From assembly GCA_003427395.1 (NCBI GenBank), contig BFEA01000007.1:2253277-2317276 (forward strand): DNA of 64,000 bases, written 5' to 3'. The notes beneath the pieces were generated by a model, which saw only the letters and a program-made list of their open reading frames with translations, ran no database searches and was not told the DNA's origin. The stretch's first letter is position 1, and each line of letters begins with the position of its first letter. This document shows, in pieces, positions 33,312 to 45,182 of the stretch. Origin of the DNA: Chara braunii. Taxonomy: Eukaryota; Streptophyta; Charophyceae; Charales; Characeae. The position numbers were made by a program, and so were the translations under genes.

Positions 33312-34047
33312 CTGGGATGAGATGCTCCCTAAGGTAGTTAGCCCCTACAACAATAGTGTCCATCTAGCTACATGTCGAACTCCTAACGAGTTGCACAAGT
33401 CCTTTAGACCACGCAGGCCGTTTGAAGGACTGAATCGTGACCAGATACAAAGACTGCCACCCGAAACTAGACAATTTGCCCTACAGCATGAGAAGGAAAT
33501 CGCAAAAGTGACCGACAATCCAAGAAAGGCTCAACACCAAATGATAAACCAAGCTAACAACATCGTCGGGCATGGCAGTTCCAGATTGGTGATTTAGTCT
33601 AGGGTCAAGTCCAAGGAGTTCACCCCATGAGAGAACATCTCACAAAAATTGTTGTCCGTGTATAGGAGACCGTGGCCTATCCTAGAAGTGAAAGGTGGAG
33701 AGAACAGACCTTCCTACGCAGTAGAGATTCCGCCACACCTCCACACATATCCAATCTTCCATGTGTCTAAGTTGTTACCTCGTGTCACCAGTCATCAATT
33801 TTCGTCACGTCGATCAGTGATTCCGTCGGATATGGATGGCACATATGATATAGATCGCATTGTGGAAGAGGATGCGTTTAGAACCAAAGGTAGAGGTCGT
33901 CCACAAAAGCAATATCAAGTCAAGTTCGCTTATCAAGAACCAGAGGACGACCGATGGTTCACAAGAACCGAACTTTAAGAAACCGCTCCCGACATAGTTC
34001 ATGCCTATGACAGAGAAAGGAAAGGTAATGGTCCTATCTTGCATTAA
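33312..34047 (+). pseudogene. Integrase C-terminus and chromodomain, family B
   Basis: Frames 33,322-33,597 (LPKVVSPYNNSVHLATCRTP, PRRPFEGLNRDQIQRLPPET) and 33,649-33,978 (RRPWPILEVKGGENRPSY, HLHTYPIFHVSKLLP, MDGTYDIDRIVEEDAF, GRGRPQKQYQVKFAYQ, EDDRWFTRTEL). The chromodomain core is present and ends at a TAA where the sister copy continues LLEIAP. The purine tract and 3' LTR follow within 60 bases. Confidence 0.86.
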
Positions 34048-34085
34048 AGTATTCTCGGAGGACCTCAAATTTAGGACACCGGGAG

Positions 34086-35170
34086 TGAAACGTTTTTCAC
34101 CTATGAGGGTGACAGACGCAGTACCCAAAACTTGATCCCTAGACCTCCCCTCCACCCATGTACAATACCGTGACCCGTGTGTTTGAACCCGCGATCTGTC
34201 CCCTGAAAGTCGTATGTTCGGTTGTTGAATATAGTGTTGTCGCGAGCTCTTGACCCGTAGACCTTAGTACAAATAGTGAGATCCCTAGACCTCCCCTCTA
34301 CCCATGTACAATATTGTGACCCGTGTGTTTGAACCCGCGATTTGTCCCCTGAAAGTCGTATGTTCGGTTGTTTTATATAGTGCGGTCACGAGGTCTTGAC
34401 CCGTAGACCTTAGTACAAATAGTGAGAGGGTTGGTATAGGTTGTGGCTGCTACAGTTCTTAAAGGTCAATACTAGGACTTCCTAGAAGTTGAGGGACAGA
34501 CTCTTCATAGGCTGTCGGGGTCAATCAGCGGTTGAGTCACCAAAGGGGAGTCCTAGCACAGTCAGCAAAGGGCAGTCCTAGTCCTACCTAGCCTAGTCAA
34601 CCGTGCCCAGTCCCAAGGTACACTTTGTCTAGTCAGCAAGTTCCATGTGGGACTGTGCACCCCCCGCGCCCAAGGTCCAAAGGCAGACCTACGACGATCC
34701 GAAGTATAAACAAAGAGGCAGCATCAAGTCGTCCATTCATTCTCCCTGTGAGCCGTGCAAAAGCACTCTCGAAGCGTCTTGTGCTATGGAGGTCTGCAGG
34801 TGCCCGAAGAAGAAGAGGGCTAAGAGGAGGGAGATGTGGCCATAGCCGCGAGGTAGAATAGGAGATAGACGGCGGCCATAGCCATCACGTAGGATAGGAT
34901 AGGGAGAGAGCATATTTGTGTGTGTGTGTGGGACATCCAGGGTGATCCTAGTGTCAACGTGTGTGTGCGAATAAGTTGTTGGAGGACACGGTTGTTCAGG
35001 TGGGAATAAGTGTCTAGCGCCCTGCGCCATAGCCATCAAGACAAGTTTGAATCTAAGTTGTTTTTCTGGCCACGTTTCATCTCTGAGCTTTGAGTGGACG
35101 CGATGCGCCAAGTGTGAACGTCATCTGTTTGCATGCATGTTGAGTGAAGTTGAAGACAAGTCTGATTGCA
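34086..35170 (+). repeat. 3' LTR of the near full-length family B element
   Basis: Starts TGAAACGTTTTTCACC after ACACCGGGAG and ends TCTGATTGCA (1,085 bases). TATA-like TATAAA at 34,705-34,710. It is longer than the 5' LTR mainly because of a 146-base tandem duplication (34,134-34,279 and 34,280-34,426, both with CCCATGTACAATA and CCCCTGAAAGTCGTATG). Confidence 0.85.
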
Positions 35171-35651
35171 AGTTCGAAATATTTTTCATATATTGTTTCA
35201 ACTTCAAGACTTTGGGGATCGGGAGACCTACCGAACTTGCGATTTTGAATTTTTCCTTTTTTTTTTTGAAATTAATGTTATTAAAGCAAAGTTGGATCGA
35301 TGTTATTAAAGCAAAGTTCGAACTTTTCAAATTTGATTAGTGGCTCCCTACCTGGGCGATCAATGTGACCCCATGGGGGTGGGGAACTGCTAGTTCACCA
35401 CTCCCTCCCCTCCCACCCACCCCCATTTGTGTTGTGTTTCCTCCTTCCTCCATGCGTTCTCTCTACTGTTGCGGCATTGTTGAGCTGCCACATCAGCACG
35501 ATACCACTTCAACAGGCCACATCAACAGGCCACATCAGCAGGGACACCTTGGCAGGCCACGTTAGCATGCTACGTCAAAAGCCACGACAGCAGGCCCATG
35601 CCACCTCAGCACCAACTAATGCTTGTTGTCCTTTGATCGGCGACCACCACA
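35171..35651. other. Intergenic; short repeats before element C
   Basis: AT-rich start with the 19-base string ATGTTATTAAAGCAAAGTT twice (about 35,273 and 35,301), then at 35,485-35,610 a degenerate array of GCCACATCAGCA-like units. No LTR end or primer site for the following gag could be placed. Confidence 0.5.
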
Positions 35652-36985
35652 ATGGACCACAAGCACAATGAGTCCGACGAAGACTACAAGGCCAGGCTGG
35701 CCAACTTGATGCTTGAGATTAAGTGCACAGCAGACACGCCACTTGCCGCTCGAGAGAAGAGAGAAAGGAAAGCAGAGGAGAAACGTCGCCTTGTGGAATT
35801 ACCGCAGCAAGCGCACGACAATGCAACACGAAAGGCTGCAGACGAAGCAAGACAAGCGTGCCAACATTATTCGAGGACGAGGTCGACGTTTTGAGCTTGG
35901 CCGCGGACTGGGACGAGTCGTCCAAGGACGAAGATGCCTCCGCAACCGAACACAATTTATCCACAATCATAAAGTGAATCATGAACTTAGTAGCTACCAG
36001 CATGGCCCAGCACGAGGACATCCTCACATTGCACCAGCACGTGCAGAACTTGCTCGGTCGTGTACACACTTTGGAATAGCGGCCTGTTGCCGCAACAGCC
36101 GCTGGCCCCTCCTACATCCCGAACTGCATCAACAAATTAGAGGTGGACATGGGCGCTCTAAAGGACACAGCGCGGCAGCAACAAGCGACCAACCACAGTT
36201 CGAGCAGCAGAGTTGCGCAGCAGCTGCCAGTTCGGCCCCGTCATCTCACGAGCGCATACCCTAATTCAATGGCATTCCGATCTTCTGCGATGCACCGAAG
36301 ACCGAGCCTATTCCATGGTGGTGCCAATTTGACCTGCGTCACTTCTACAAAGTCAGCGACTCAAACCGGCATACCTATTTATATCACCGGTCTAGGGGCG
36401 TGTATCAAGCTTGGCTTGACAATATGCTCTTCATATACAAGGTCACTGTCTCCGAGCTGCACACAAAAATTGGGTGATCTCAAAGCAACATGGCACATGC
36501 CGTTCCAAGTGGAACCGCCCGAGCTTCAGGCAATGGAGATGTTGCAGAAGTTCCTTCAGAGCACCTTGCCAAGCACGAACTGCATCACCGAGTACCAACG
36601 CTTGGCATCCACGCTAGACTTGTCGATCACCTTTACGGGCATCAAGCACTACATCACGAGGTCGTGCCCGGCACTGCAAAATGCATTAACGCAAGCCATG
36701 GAGACGCTCACCACAACTGAGCAACTATTTAACCAGGCCTCGCAGATTATCCTGACGAGTACGGAAGCTCGCAATGCTGGCCATTCATCCTTTGCAGGCA
36801 TGGGCAGAGATAAGCATGGGCCAAAAGTGGTCGTGGTCGCCACAACAACACCGAGCGACTCTTCGAACGAGGCTGCTTCATCTAACGAGGGAGAAAGGTT
36901 AGCAGCTGCCCGGGATGGTGTCTGCCCCACCAAAGGGCGAGGACATGGCAAATCGAAGACACACACCTCTTCAATCCCTGGGTAC
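35652..36985 (+). pseudogene. Gag of gypsy element C
   Basis: The ATG at 35,652 opens MDHKHNESDEDYKARLANLM followed by a charged coiled-coil-like run (EKRERKAEEKRRLVE). A later frame, 36,143 onward, has Gag-like helices: LKATWHMPFQVEPPELQAME, STNCITEYQRLASTLDLSI and ALTQAMETLTTTEQLFNQAS, then a Gly/Ser-rich tail. No zinc knuckle is visible. The frames are broken around 35,880-36,300. Downstream the protein jumps directly into integrase, so the polymerase part is missing. Confidence 0.65.
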
Positions 36986-37700
36986 GGAACAACAACTCAA
37001 GACCCTTGGCTAATGCATTGGTTCTTCTTCGCACTCTCATTTGTCCGGACCAAAAGGATTGGGTTGAGCGGTTGCCGGACTTTGAGTTGGCTTACAACTC
37101 GTCCATTCATCCGGCTATCGGGATGTCGCCTTTTGAGTTCAAGCATGGCTCGCTAGTCACATCACCGTTGGACGCGATCATCCTATGGACGACCATGAGC
37201 GACGACCACCTTGTTTTCATTCGATGGATGCAAGAGCTCTTTGTCAAGGCATGCGACCAAATGTTGAAGGCGCAGCAACGCATGAGCCGTCTGGCCAATC
37301 GTCAACGTCTTCCTTGTCCATTCCACGCAGGCGACTTCGTTTGGGTCTCCGCCGTGGAATTCAGCCTCGAACAAGATATATCTCGCAAGCTCCTTCTGAA
37401 ATGGATGGGGCCTTGGCGCATTGTAGCCCCCACTGGTGATGCACGCGAAGGACCATCATTTGTCATTCAGGTGCCCGCCCACTAGCCCATCTACCCGATT
37501 TTTCATTATTAAAAGATGGCTCTTTTCTTTTCGGCGGAATGTGACGACTTACCCGGGCGACGATCGCAAGACCCACCCTCCATGGACGGGTTTCAGGAGG
37601 TTAGCACCAAGCCGGCGTAGTACTTAGTGCATTTCTCTTATTTAGCCATAAGACTGACCATTTGTTGACCCGCGCAGAACTTCAAGCTACAGCCCCAGTA
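36986..37700 (+). pseudogene. Integrase C-terminal part of element C, after a large internal deletion
   Basis: Frame 37,006-37,485: QKDWVERLPDFELAYNSSIH, PAIGMSPFEFKHG, CPFHAGDFVWVSAVEF, RKLLLKWMGPWRIVAP, the end of a Ty3/gypsy integrase. Chromodomain-like pieces follow with stops: PPSMDGFQEV, YLVHFS, LLTRAELQATAP. Protease, RT, RNase H and the integrase core are absent between gag and this segment. It ends at a purine tract (37,793-37,809) and LTR start. Confidence 0.8.
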
Positions 37701-37809
37701 AGGCAAGCCAACACCTTCGGCTCGACGCCGTATTCACGTCCACATTCCACCATCAGATCATCAGCTTCGCCCTCGACCCGGCTTGAGTTCATAAGGAGGT
37801 GGGGGGGGG

Positions 37810-38499
37810 TGTTACATGCTGAGGCTGCACACGGGGCCCGTTTCGGGGGCCCGACGGTTGCTGAGGGGCCCCAGGCCGCACACCCCTCAAACACACACCC
37901 TGGCGGCCCACAACCCGCTTTCGGGCCGCGTGTTTCGATTTGAGGCAGCATTCATTTATTTATTTATTCCTTTATTTGCTGTCCTATTTTTGTTTGTTCA
38001 GGCGGCATTTTGGACTTGCAGTTCATTCGAACAAACTTTCGGTTTATTCAAACAAAGGCCACATTTTTGGCCTAGTACAGACGCAAGCAGGCCCTTCCGG
38101 GCCAGGTCCACCTAGATGTCCGATAGGGACCCAGGCAAGCCGTATTGAGTTCAGGACCAGAGGCACACGGAGGCACACCCGCAAGGTCCAGTGCTGCTTA
38201 TGGTTGGGCCAGGCCAAGGCAGACAGTCCGAGTAGCTCACTTCTTGGGCGACACGTTGTTGGAGCAGCGCGACACAGCACTGCATTAGAGATAGAGGTGT
38301 AGGTAGAGCGAGGGAGGCAGAGGCCATACCTACAGCGACGGCTCTTCACTTACCTAAGCACCATAGCTGGGCTCTGCGCCAGCAACCTGCACAGGGACAC
38401 CACGCGGTCAATACATGGCGGCAGCTACCTGCAGGTGAGACAGCGAGGAGGACGACATCTTTTTCTTCTTCATCAAACCCTCCTCTTTTCCCTCCTCCT

Positions 38500-38502
<3 letters not shown>
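37810..38502 (+). repeat. 3' LTR of element C (end unresolved)
   Basis: TGTTACATGCTGAGG follows AAGGAGGTGGGGGGGGG, the classic polypurine tract/LTR border. The T-rich stretch with TTTATTTATT at 37,950-37,980 may hold the promoter. I cannot locate the 3' end; the given end is simply the start of the GA microsatellite. Confidence 0.55.

Positions 38503-38552
<50 letters not shown>
38503..38552 (+). repeat. (GA)n microsatellite
   Basis: Uninterrupted GA run. The next ~490 bases up to 39,040 show no recognisable gene. Confidence 0.95.
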
Positions 38553-38554
<2 letters not shown>

Positions 38555-39041
38555 TACAGACAAAGGTTACATCGGGCATGAGTCCTAGGATCTGATTCGA
38601 CATTTTTTTTGCAGACATTGATTGGACATTCGGCAGGGAGACTATTTTTGGACTTCGCTATCGAAATTTTGGTCTTCTCCCTCACCTCCATCTTCATCTC
38701 GCCTCTCCCCCATCTCTTCATCCGTGGTATCTCACCCATGTGCGTGTGCAAGGAGGGACCTTCCTTCCATGTATGCGGTCCCTCCTCTCTCACATGTGTG
38801 GCATATGATGGGATGTCGTGTCAGTCTCTAATAGGCCAGGTCATATATTTGAGTCTTCCATTGCGCTACATTGTGCTATTTTCATACGTATCTGGATATA
38901 CATTGCCTGTTGATGCTTTGATGACACTGCATTGTCCATTTGAGTCCTTTTCATCACTTTGTGGATCCTTGGCTCCCCATACATCGCTCGAATGAGCATG
39001 TATCATAGAAGGACGAGAAGTGGAGCTCAAGGCCATAAATC

Positions 39042-39523
39042 TCATGGAGTCCATGCCAGAAGTGAGAAAGTAAAGCGAGGATCACAATCGAAAACGATGC
39101 TCGTGGGAAGACCGTGGATAATGCGGTTGAAGTAGAGCGAGGTGATGTTTTTAGCTGAGCTAGAATACTTGCAAGGAAGGAAGTGAGCATGCTTCGTCAA
39201 TCGACAAACAACGACGAAGATGGCCTCATGCCCGCATGGGGTGGGGGAATGAAGAGGATCCATGAAGTCCATCCAGACAGTGGTCCAACGCTGAGCGGGA
39301 ATGGGCAAAGGGTTGAAAGACTGTAAGGGGGGTGGTTGGTGATGTTGTTCTCCTGGCAGATTCTATAGGTGCGAACGAACTCCTTAGTGAAGGCACAGTT
39401 GTGCTCCCAGTGGTAGTGGTGATAGAGGCGGTCAAGGGTCTTGAAGATACCAGGATGACCGGCAGCATGTTGATCGTTGCACTCGGCCACGACACAAACG
39501 TGGAGCTGGCTAGTAGAGGGCAC
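39042..39523 (-). pseudogene. Integrase fragment of gypsy element D
   Basis: Minus strand: zinc-binding domain AAGHPGIFKTLDRLYHHYHW followed by RTYRICQENN, where one of the two zinc Cys residues is Tyr. In another frame the core has VWMDFMDPLHSP (first Asp), FVVVCRLTKHAHFLP and IVFDCDPRFTFS (second Asp). The sequence then stops at about 39,042; the Glu and the C-terminal domain are missing. A 3'-truncated and frameshifted integrase. Confidence 0.82.
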
Positions 39524-40241
39524 TCATAAGCGAGTACGAGTACCTTTGCGACCTAGCCAATAAAGTCCAAAGGGATCAAGTTGGAAGTTAGGGACAGGCC
39601 TGCCCGCCTGTACGCCGGCGTAGATAGACTGGAACTCAAGACAACGGGCGTACTCGCGGCGGTACTCATCAAAAAAAGAAAGGCGAATGGTGGATGGTGG
39701 AAGTGGAAATAGCGGAGAGTTGACGATGCTCACACTAAAGGTCAGGGCGGCAAAATAAGGCGTTTGCAACACGATTGCTCTAAACAAATATCTACTTGAT
39801 GTGGAAGTTGAACTCGGAGAGGTCACGCCACCAACGAGCCTAGTGGGATATGAGCCAAGGCTTCATCTGAAAGGCGACAAAAATAGAGTTGTCCGTCAAA
39901 ACTGTGAAGGTTTGACCGTGCAGATGACGCCACTTCTGTAGAGCGATGACCAGTGCAATAACCTTACACTCAACGACAGTATAGTTACGCTCGGCGGGAA
40001 GTAGTTGTCGGGAGAGATAAGCAACTGGACACTCCATTGCGAAATGGTTGTACCGCCAGGAGGTGTAGGCTTGATGGGGGCGAGTTGAGCTGCGACCAAG
40101 GGAGAGGGGGGAAGGAAGCGAGGAATGCGAGGGAGACGAGATTCTATGGAATCGGGGGAAGTAAAAGGGGCTAGGTATATCTAAGAGAGAACGGCTCCAA
40201 TAGGAAAATATGAAGCATCCGTGGTGACGATGAATGGATGC
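39524..40241 (-). pseudogene. RNase H fragment of element D
   Basis: The minus strand resumes right after the insertion with FIVTTDAS-type coding (about 40,237), then CPVAYLSRQLLPAERNY, TVVECKVIALVIALQKWRH and GQTFTVLTDN, an RNase H of the gypsy type with an insertion or frame change around 40,060-40,200 (Pro/Ser-rich). It continues to WPLFALTFS-like linker in 39,524-39,826 and then integrase. Confidence 0.75.
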
Positions 40242-40699
40242 GACTACCGTCTTCCCCTGAACATAACACATGCGTTATAAACAAATACAATGCATACCGT
40301 GCGTTGTATTCGTTTACAATGCATATGCGTTATGTTCGAGTGAACGAGACCAACTTTGCCAGCACAAGGGGGGTGGGTCCAGGCTGAGTAGGCTCAGGTG
40401 GGCATCAGAGCCGGCAAAAAGGTAAAAGTAAAGTAGCGACATACCTTTCCATGTTCTGGGTTGAGTTTCATTCCTTTCCCCTACTTGGGCCCTTGCTCCA
40501 CTCCTCAACAAATGTGCAAAATGCAAATGAATCTTCCACTAGAACGTGGACAAATAAAACCCCTTTCTTTTTTGTCTCGGTGACCACGGTAGTGCAATAA
40601 GACCTTGGCGAGTGTCTTTCTTATTTTTCCACTTTCTTGGTCGCGCCACATTCTTGACTGTCAGAAGCGCCACTTTCTTGGTTGTCAAAACCGCCTTCG

Positions 40700-40768
<69 letters not shown>

Positions 40769-40816
40769 GCGTCAATGGCAGAGAGGGCAGTTTCTTGCTG
40801 ACAGCAAAGGACAAGG

Positions 40817-40895
<79 letters not shown>

Positions 40896-40956
40896 ACAAC
40901 GCGTGTCAATGACCAGGACGGCAGTTTCTTGCATGAAGAAGAGCATAGGGGGCGCA

Positions 40957-40987
<31 letters not shown>

Positions 40988-41271
40988 CACAGGCAGTGAT
41001 CTGTGATTACGGGCTTGTCCCGTTCACCAAGGCAAGAATGGAGCAGGCATTGACCTTCGAGGGGAAAAAAAAAAGGGCTATATTCGAATACAACAATTTT
41101 CTCTTTGTGAAAATCAAATATAACATGTATGTGTATTATTCAAATAGAACGCATGTGTTATATTCAAAGTGCCCTTGTATTCGAAGAAAAGGGTCTAACT
41201 TTCCAAAAACCAATTTTTTGGAAAACTCGAATACAAAGCATATGCGTTATGTTCGAGGGAAGACGGTAGTC
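40242..41271. mobile_element. ~1.03 kb insertion with inverted terminal arms, splitting element D pol
   Basis: The left end GACTACCGTCTTCCCCTG, continuing AACATAAC, is matched by the reverse complement of the right end (GACTACCGTCTTCCCTCG, then AACATAAC), about 32 of 36 bases. The interior holds two long (GA)n runs (40,705-40,765 and 40,821-40,893), a short one near 40,960-40,987, and several copies of CATATGCGTTATGTTCGAG. No coding domain. RNase H coding is contiguous across it (DYRLP before, FIVTTD after). The arms include bases that encode host DYRLP, so the exact borders are uncertain. Confidence 0.6.
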
Positions 41272-42063
41272 AGGCAAGTGTAAAACAGGAGCTGAAGTGA
41301 CAAGCCGCTTAAGAGAGTGGAAAATGTCCTCATGCGCGGGGGTCCAATGAAAGGGAAGACGTCCACGAGTCAGAGGGGTAAGCTGGGAATAATACTGCAC
41401 GTAGTTTTTGAGGAAGGGGCAGTAGTAGTTGGTCAAACCTAAGAAACTACGCAGCACCTGGACAGAGGTAGGGTTAGGCCAATGGACGATGGCCTAAATC
41501 TTTGAGTCGTCCATATGGAGTCCATGCTCAGATACTTGATGCCCGAGGAAGTCAGCGTTGGGTTGACCGAAGCAGCACTTGGAGAGCTTCGCGTAGAAAT
41601 CGTAAGCACGTAATCGTTGTAGGACAGTGCGAAGATAGGTCAGGTGCTCCTCTATGTTACGACTGTAGATCAAGATGTCATCTTTGTTGACTCGAATAGA
41701 GTCCTCAGAAAAATCTTGGAACATCGTGTTCATAGCCGTCTGGAGTGTAGCAAGGGCATTGCGGAGACAAAAAGGCGTGATCGTGAACTCGAAGTGTCCA
41801 AACCGAGATCGGAAGGCGGTCTTAGATTGGTCCTCCTCGGCTACGCGGATCTGGTGGTATCCGTTGCAAAGGTCAATCTTCGAGAATATATGATGGTTGG
41901 CAAGGCGATCAAATATCTCATCGGCAAGGGGCATAGGGTAGCAGGTTTTGACCGTGTAGTGGTTGAGACTGCGATAATCAATGCAAAGACGAAGAGTATC
42001 GTCCTTTTTACACGCGAATAGGACGGGAGTGCCCCATGGAGAAGAACTCAGTTTAATGGAGTC
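41272..42063 (-). pseudogene. Reverse transcriptase of element D, motif C altered
   Basis: The minus strand has MPLADEIFDRLANHHIFSKI, DLCNGYHQIRVAEEDQSKTA (motif A Asp kept), FRSRFGHFEFTITPF, and VNKDDILIYSRNIEEHLTYL, where motif C should read YLDD; here it reads NKDD. It continues GHQVSEHGLHMDDSKI, a stop near 41,494, then LRSFLGLTNYY, YSQLTPLTRG and APVLHLPDYRLP. The Asp pair is kept but the preceding Tyr-Leu is lost. With the internal stop it is judged dead. Confidence 0.83.
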
Positions 42064-43284
42064 CTAGTGAGGCAACTCCTCTAGTTGGCACCCGAGTTCC
42101 TGGCTTTGGGAACCGAAAGGCGGTAGGGGCCTCGATCTTGGATGTGGTAGTTGGGTCAGGCAGGATGTGATGCTCGATATCACGTATGGGGGGATTACCG
42201 TCGTAGGAGAAGGACTAGGGAAAGACATCCCAAAACTTTCGAAGGAGGGCGCCAACACTAGGCTGCAAGGAAGTGACGAGTATATCAAACTCCTTGGCCG
42301 TGGTGGTATCTGGAGTAGAAGTGGGGGGACTCTGTGTAGAGGTAGGAGTCGAGGGGGTAGAAGTGGTAAGGAATGCAAGAAAAGGAAAGGAGCTAGCAAG
42401 AGCAGGAGGGGAGAAGGTAGTTGGAGATGTCGGAGCGTCGAAGGGTCTAGAAGTGGGGTATCGAGCTCGACCAGCTCAGCCTCTTGGTGCATGTAGTTAC
42501 AGGTGAGAAGGTATGTGATGTCGACAACATAGAGTTGGACATTGGGCTGGCAAAGGAAGTGGTGAAATTCGATAGGTGTAGAGATGGCAACAGTAGGAGC
42601 GGGATGTGTGAGATCCGACTTGCCCAATAGAGGGATCCTTAGCATACAGGACAAGGTCATTGTGGGCCCAATCGGGGCCAGAATGTGCAACCTGGTGGGA
42701 GTATGCGGTACCGAGAACACGATCGTATAAGGTTTCCATGACGTCAAAGGTCCATTGGTCGTGGACCGTGGGGCCTTGCGACGGCTGTAAGGCATCCGCA
42801 ATGGGAAGGAGAACAGAAGATCAGGCACCACACAGTCAACGACGGACTTGGCGTGGTTGTCACCAAGGGTGACGGTGACGGTGGAAGGGTATGTTGAGGT
42901 GTAAAGAGAGGCCTCTTTAACTACGCAAGGATGGATGAAGCCGTCGGTAGAGCCTGAGTCCCCTAGTGCACAATACGCCCTGGTAGAGGTCCTGAGGCAC
43001 ACTGTAATAATGGGTACGGTGAGATCAAGGTTGTGGATGCGCTTGGACATCGCAGACAGGGTGCGCTCTTTTAGGCGGAAACATTCATGGTGGACCTTAA
43101 TACACTCAAGGTCTAGGAAGTCAATGACATCCTCTGTGGCTACAAGGGAAGCACTGCAGCGGGCCGTGCGAAGAGCACCCCTGGAAGGATGTGGAGGGGG
43201 GACATGAGAGGCGCTAGGAGAGGAAGGAGGAGCTACACCAGCATCTCCCAATGGAGTCGTCCGGGACAGTCGCAAGCGGCACAA
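42064..43284 (-). pseudogene. Protease and linker region of element D
   Basis: A 406-codon open frame. Near 42,960 it reads ALGDSGSTDGFIH, the retropepsin D-S-G-S/T motif, followed by VTVTLGDNHAKSVVDCVV and HILAPIGPTMTLSCMLRIP, as expected for the protease body. The N-terminal 60 residues are Ser/Pro-rich, and the C-terminal half, after HHFLCQPNVQLYVV, is a long Pro/Leu-rich linker before RT. It is the longest undisturbed frame of element D. Confidence 0.65.
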
Positions 43285-43651
43285 AGGGAGAGTCTCGAGC
43301 GAGTATGCCTGCTACCATTGGGGGCTCAGAGGGACGAGACATCGCAGCTAGGTGGGTGGTGTGGCGAGCCTATTGTGCGAATCACGCTGAAAAGGCCCGG
43401 ACGAGGTGGTCGTCCTTGGAGGTGACATCATCATCTGCAGGGGACCGAGGGTCGAGTCCCTGATCCGGGTCACTTGAAGAACCATCTCAGACGGTGCCGT
43501 CATTAGCGCTCGACAGGTCACGAAGCAAGTTATGAAAGCGACGAAAGAGGGATCGTCCAGAAAATCTATGAGAGCTGTGTCGATATGTGGAAGGTTGTCA
43601 AGGCTGGGAGGTACGAGGGGCTGCAGTAGCAGCGAGAGGGGTTGTGGCGGG

Positions 43652-45182
43652 CTAAGTAGTGGAACCGACGAGTGGTGTGTAGGTGAGATGGATAGCCCGA
43701 GCGGTGTTGAAGGCCTCCAGTAATGTTTGGAACGAGTACGCCACCATCTGCCACATAAATGATTGAAGTAAGCCCACGCAAAATCGCTGAATCATGGTGT
43801 CCTGTGGTATAGCGAAGACCGGGATCTGGGCTCGTAAGCGGTGAAATGGCATAATGTAAGAGTCTAAGGCATTATTGCCACCGAGCCATCTCATCTCGGC
43901 TACACGAGTAATCGGGTCGCGGCCGGGCGTAGGGCGAGAGAAATACTGCTGAAGAAAATTGTGAAACTAGGATAAGACATGCCCTCATATACACCACGTT
44001 GTGAGCGAAGGGCGAGGAAGTCACGCCAGGTTGTGGCTGCGCGACCTATGAAGCTGGCGAACATCTCAACTAGCCAAAGTTCCATGGGCACACCACGATA
44101 GTGATGCTGCTCCTTGACAGTAGCGATCCAACCTTGGAGCTCCGAGGCCTTGTCGTCAAACTGTGGGAGTCGGTCCAGTCGAAACTGTGGGACATAAGTC
44201 GGAGGCCGATGTGGGGAGGAAGAGGGAAAGTCGACTGGGATAAAAGGACAGAAGAAGTATTGGCACCAGCGGGAGTACTAGAAAAAGTGGGCAGTGGAGG
44301 CAAAGGTCCCTGACCCGACGTGGTGGCCAGTGGTGGGAGCGCGAAGTGCATCATAACAGCTTGTGTCTGATGCTGGTGGTAAAGAGCGGGGGCAACAAGC
44401 TGAGCCAGCTGGTGTGGGCGAAGAGGCTGGCCACTCTGAAGTTGGCGAATGTGGTCCTCGACCACTGCAAGCTGGTACTAAAGTTCGGCAATCTGGGTCC
44501 AACGGGCAGGAGGGAGGGGGGGGAGAAACAAGGAGGTGGAGGAAGAGGAAGCCTGAGGGCTTGTGAGGAGAAGTGTTGAGGAGATGGAGCAGAATGTCAT
44601 AGCTCCTGTAGAGGGGAGTGTGCATGTAAGAACCCTAGGCGTGGGACGTAGGTGCAGAGGAAGTATGGGTCTGAGGAGAGGAGATGCCACCAATGGTGGA
44701 GACGAGGGTATAGATGATGCCAACCGAAGAGGGAGTGAAGGATGGTACCGTTGTCGAGGACAAAGCGAAGGTGCTGGAGTGGGGGATGCCACACTGGAGA
44801 GGAGGAGAACACGATCTCCCAACGGATGATGTCTGGGGAGGGGGAGGGGAAGCGGGAGATGAGGGGCGGGTTGTAGTACTAGGCTCCAATTGTGAGATGC
44901 GGTCGTTTAGCATACCAATGTGGGCTGAAAAAATCGTTTGGAGGGCCATGAATCTGACCTCGAATGTGGCCTACATGTTCTCAAGTAGGGCGACGACACG
45001 GTCCGAGCGAGTGGCTGGGCCCGAGCTGGAAACCATAGGGGTGGAGGTCTCAGCCGCGAATCAGACGTGTTATTGCGGGCTAGAAGTGCAAGGCCGTCAC
45101 TAGCGGTGTGAGAGGGGAGGCTGGATCGGCCATGTGAATGGGGTATGGAGCGAAGAAGACGAAGTTGATGGGGAGGGAGCAC
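43652..45182 (-). pseudogene. Gag region of element D
   Basis: Several short minus-strand frames. The Gag-like core is ELWLVEMFASFIGRAATTWR, DFLALRSQRGVYEG, EMRWLGGNNALDSYIMPFHR and VGLLQSFMWQMVAYSFQTLL (44,091 down to 43,652), resembling the retrotransposon gag capsid helices. Upstream, 44,100-45,182 is Ser/Pro/His-rich and broken into overlapping frames. No zinc knuckle is seen. Orientation and order (gag, PR, RT, RH, IN on the minus strand) agree with the rest of element D; no LTR was located. Confidence 0.6.

Noticed and set aside
40605-41283. Frames rich in Arg-Glu or Ser-Leu repeats
   Set aside because: Produced by GA microsatellites.
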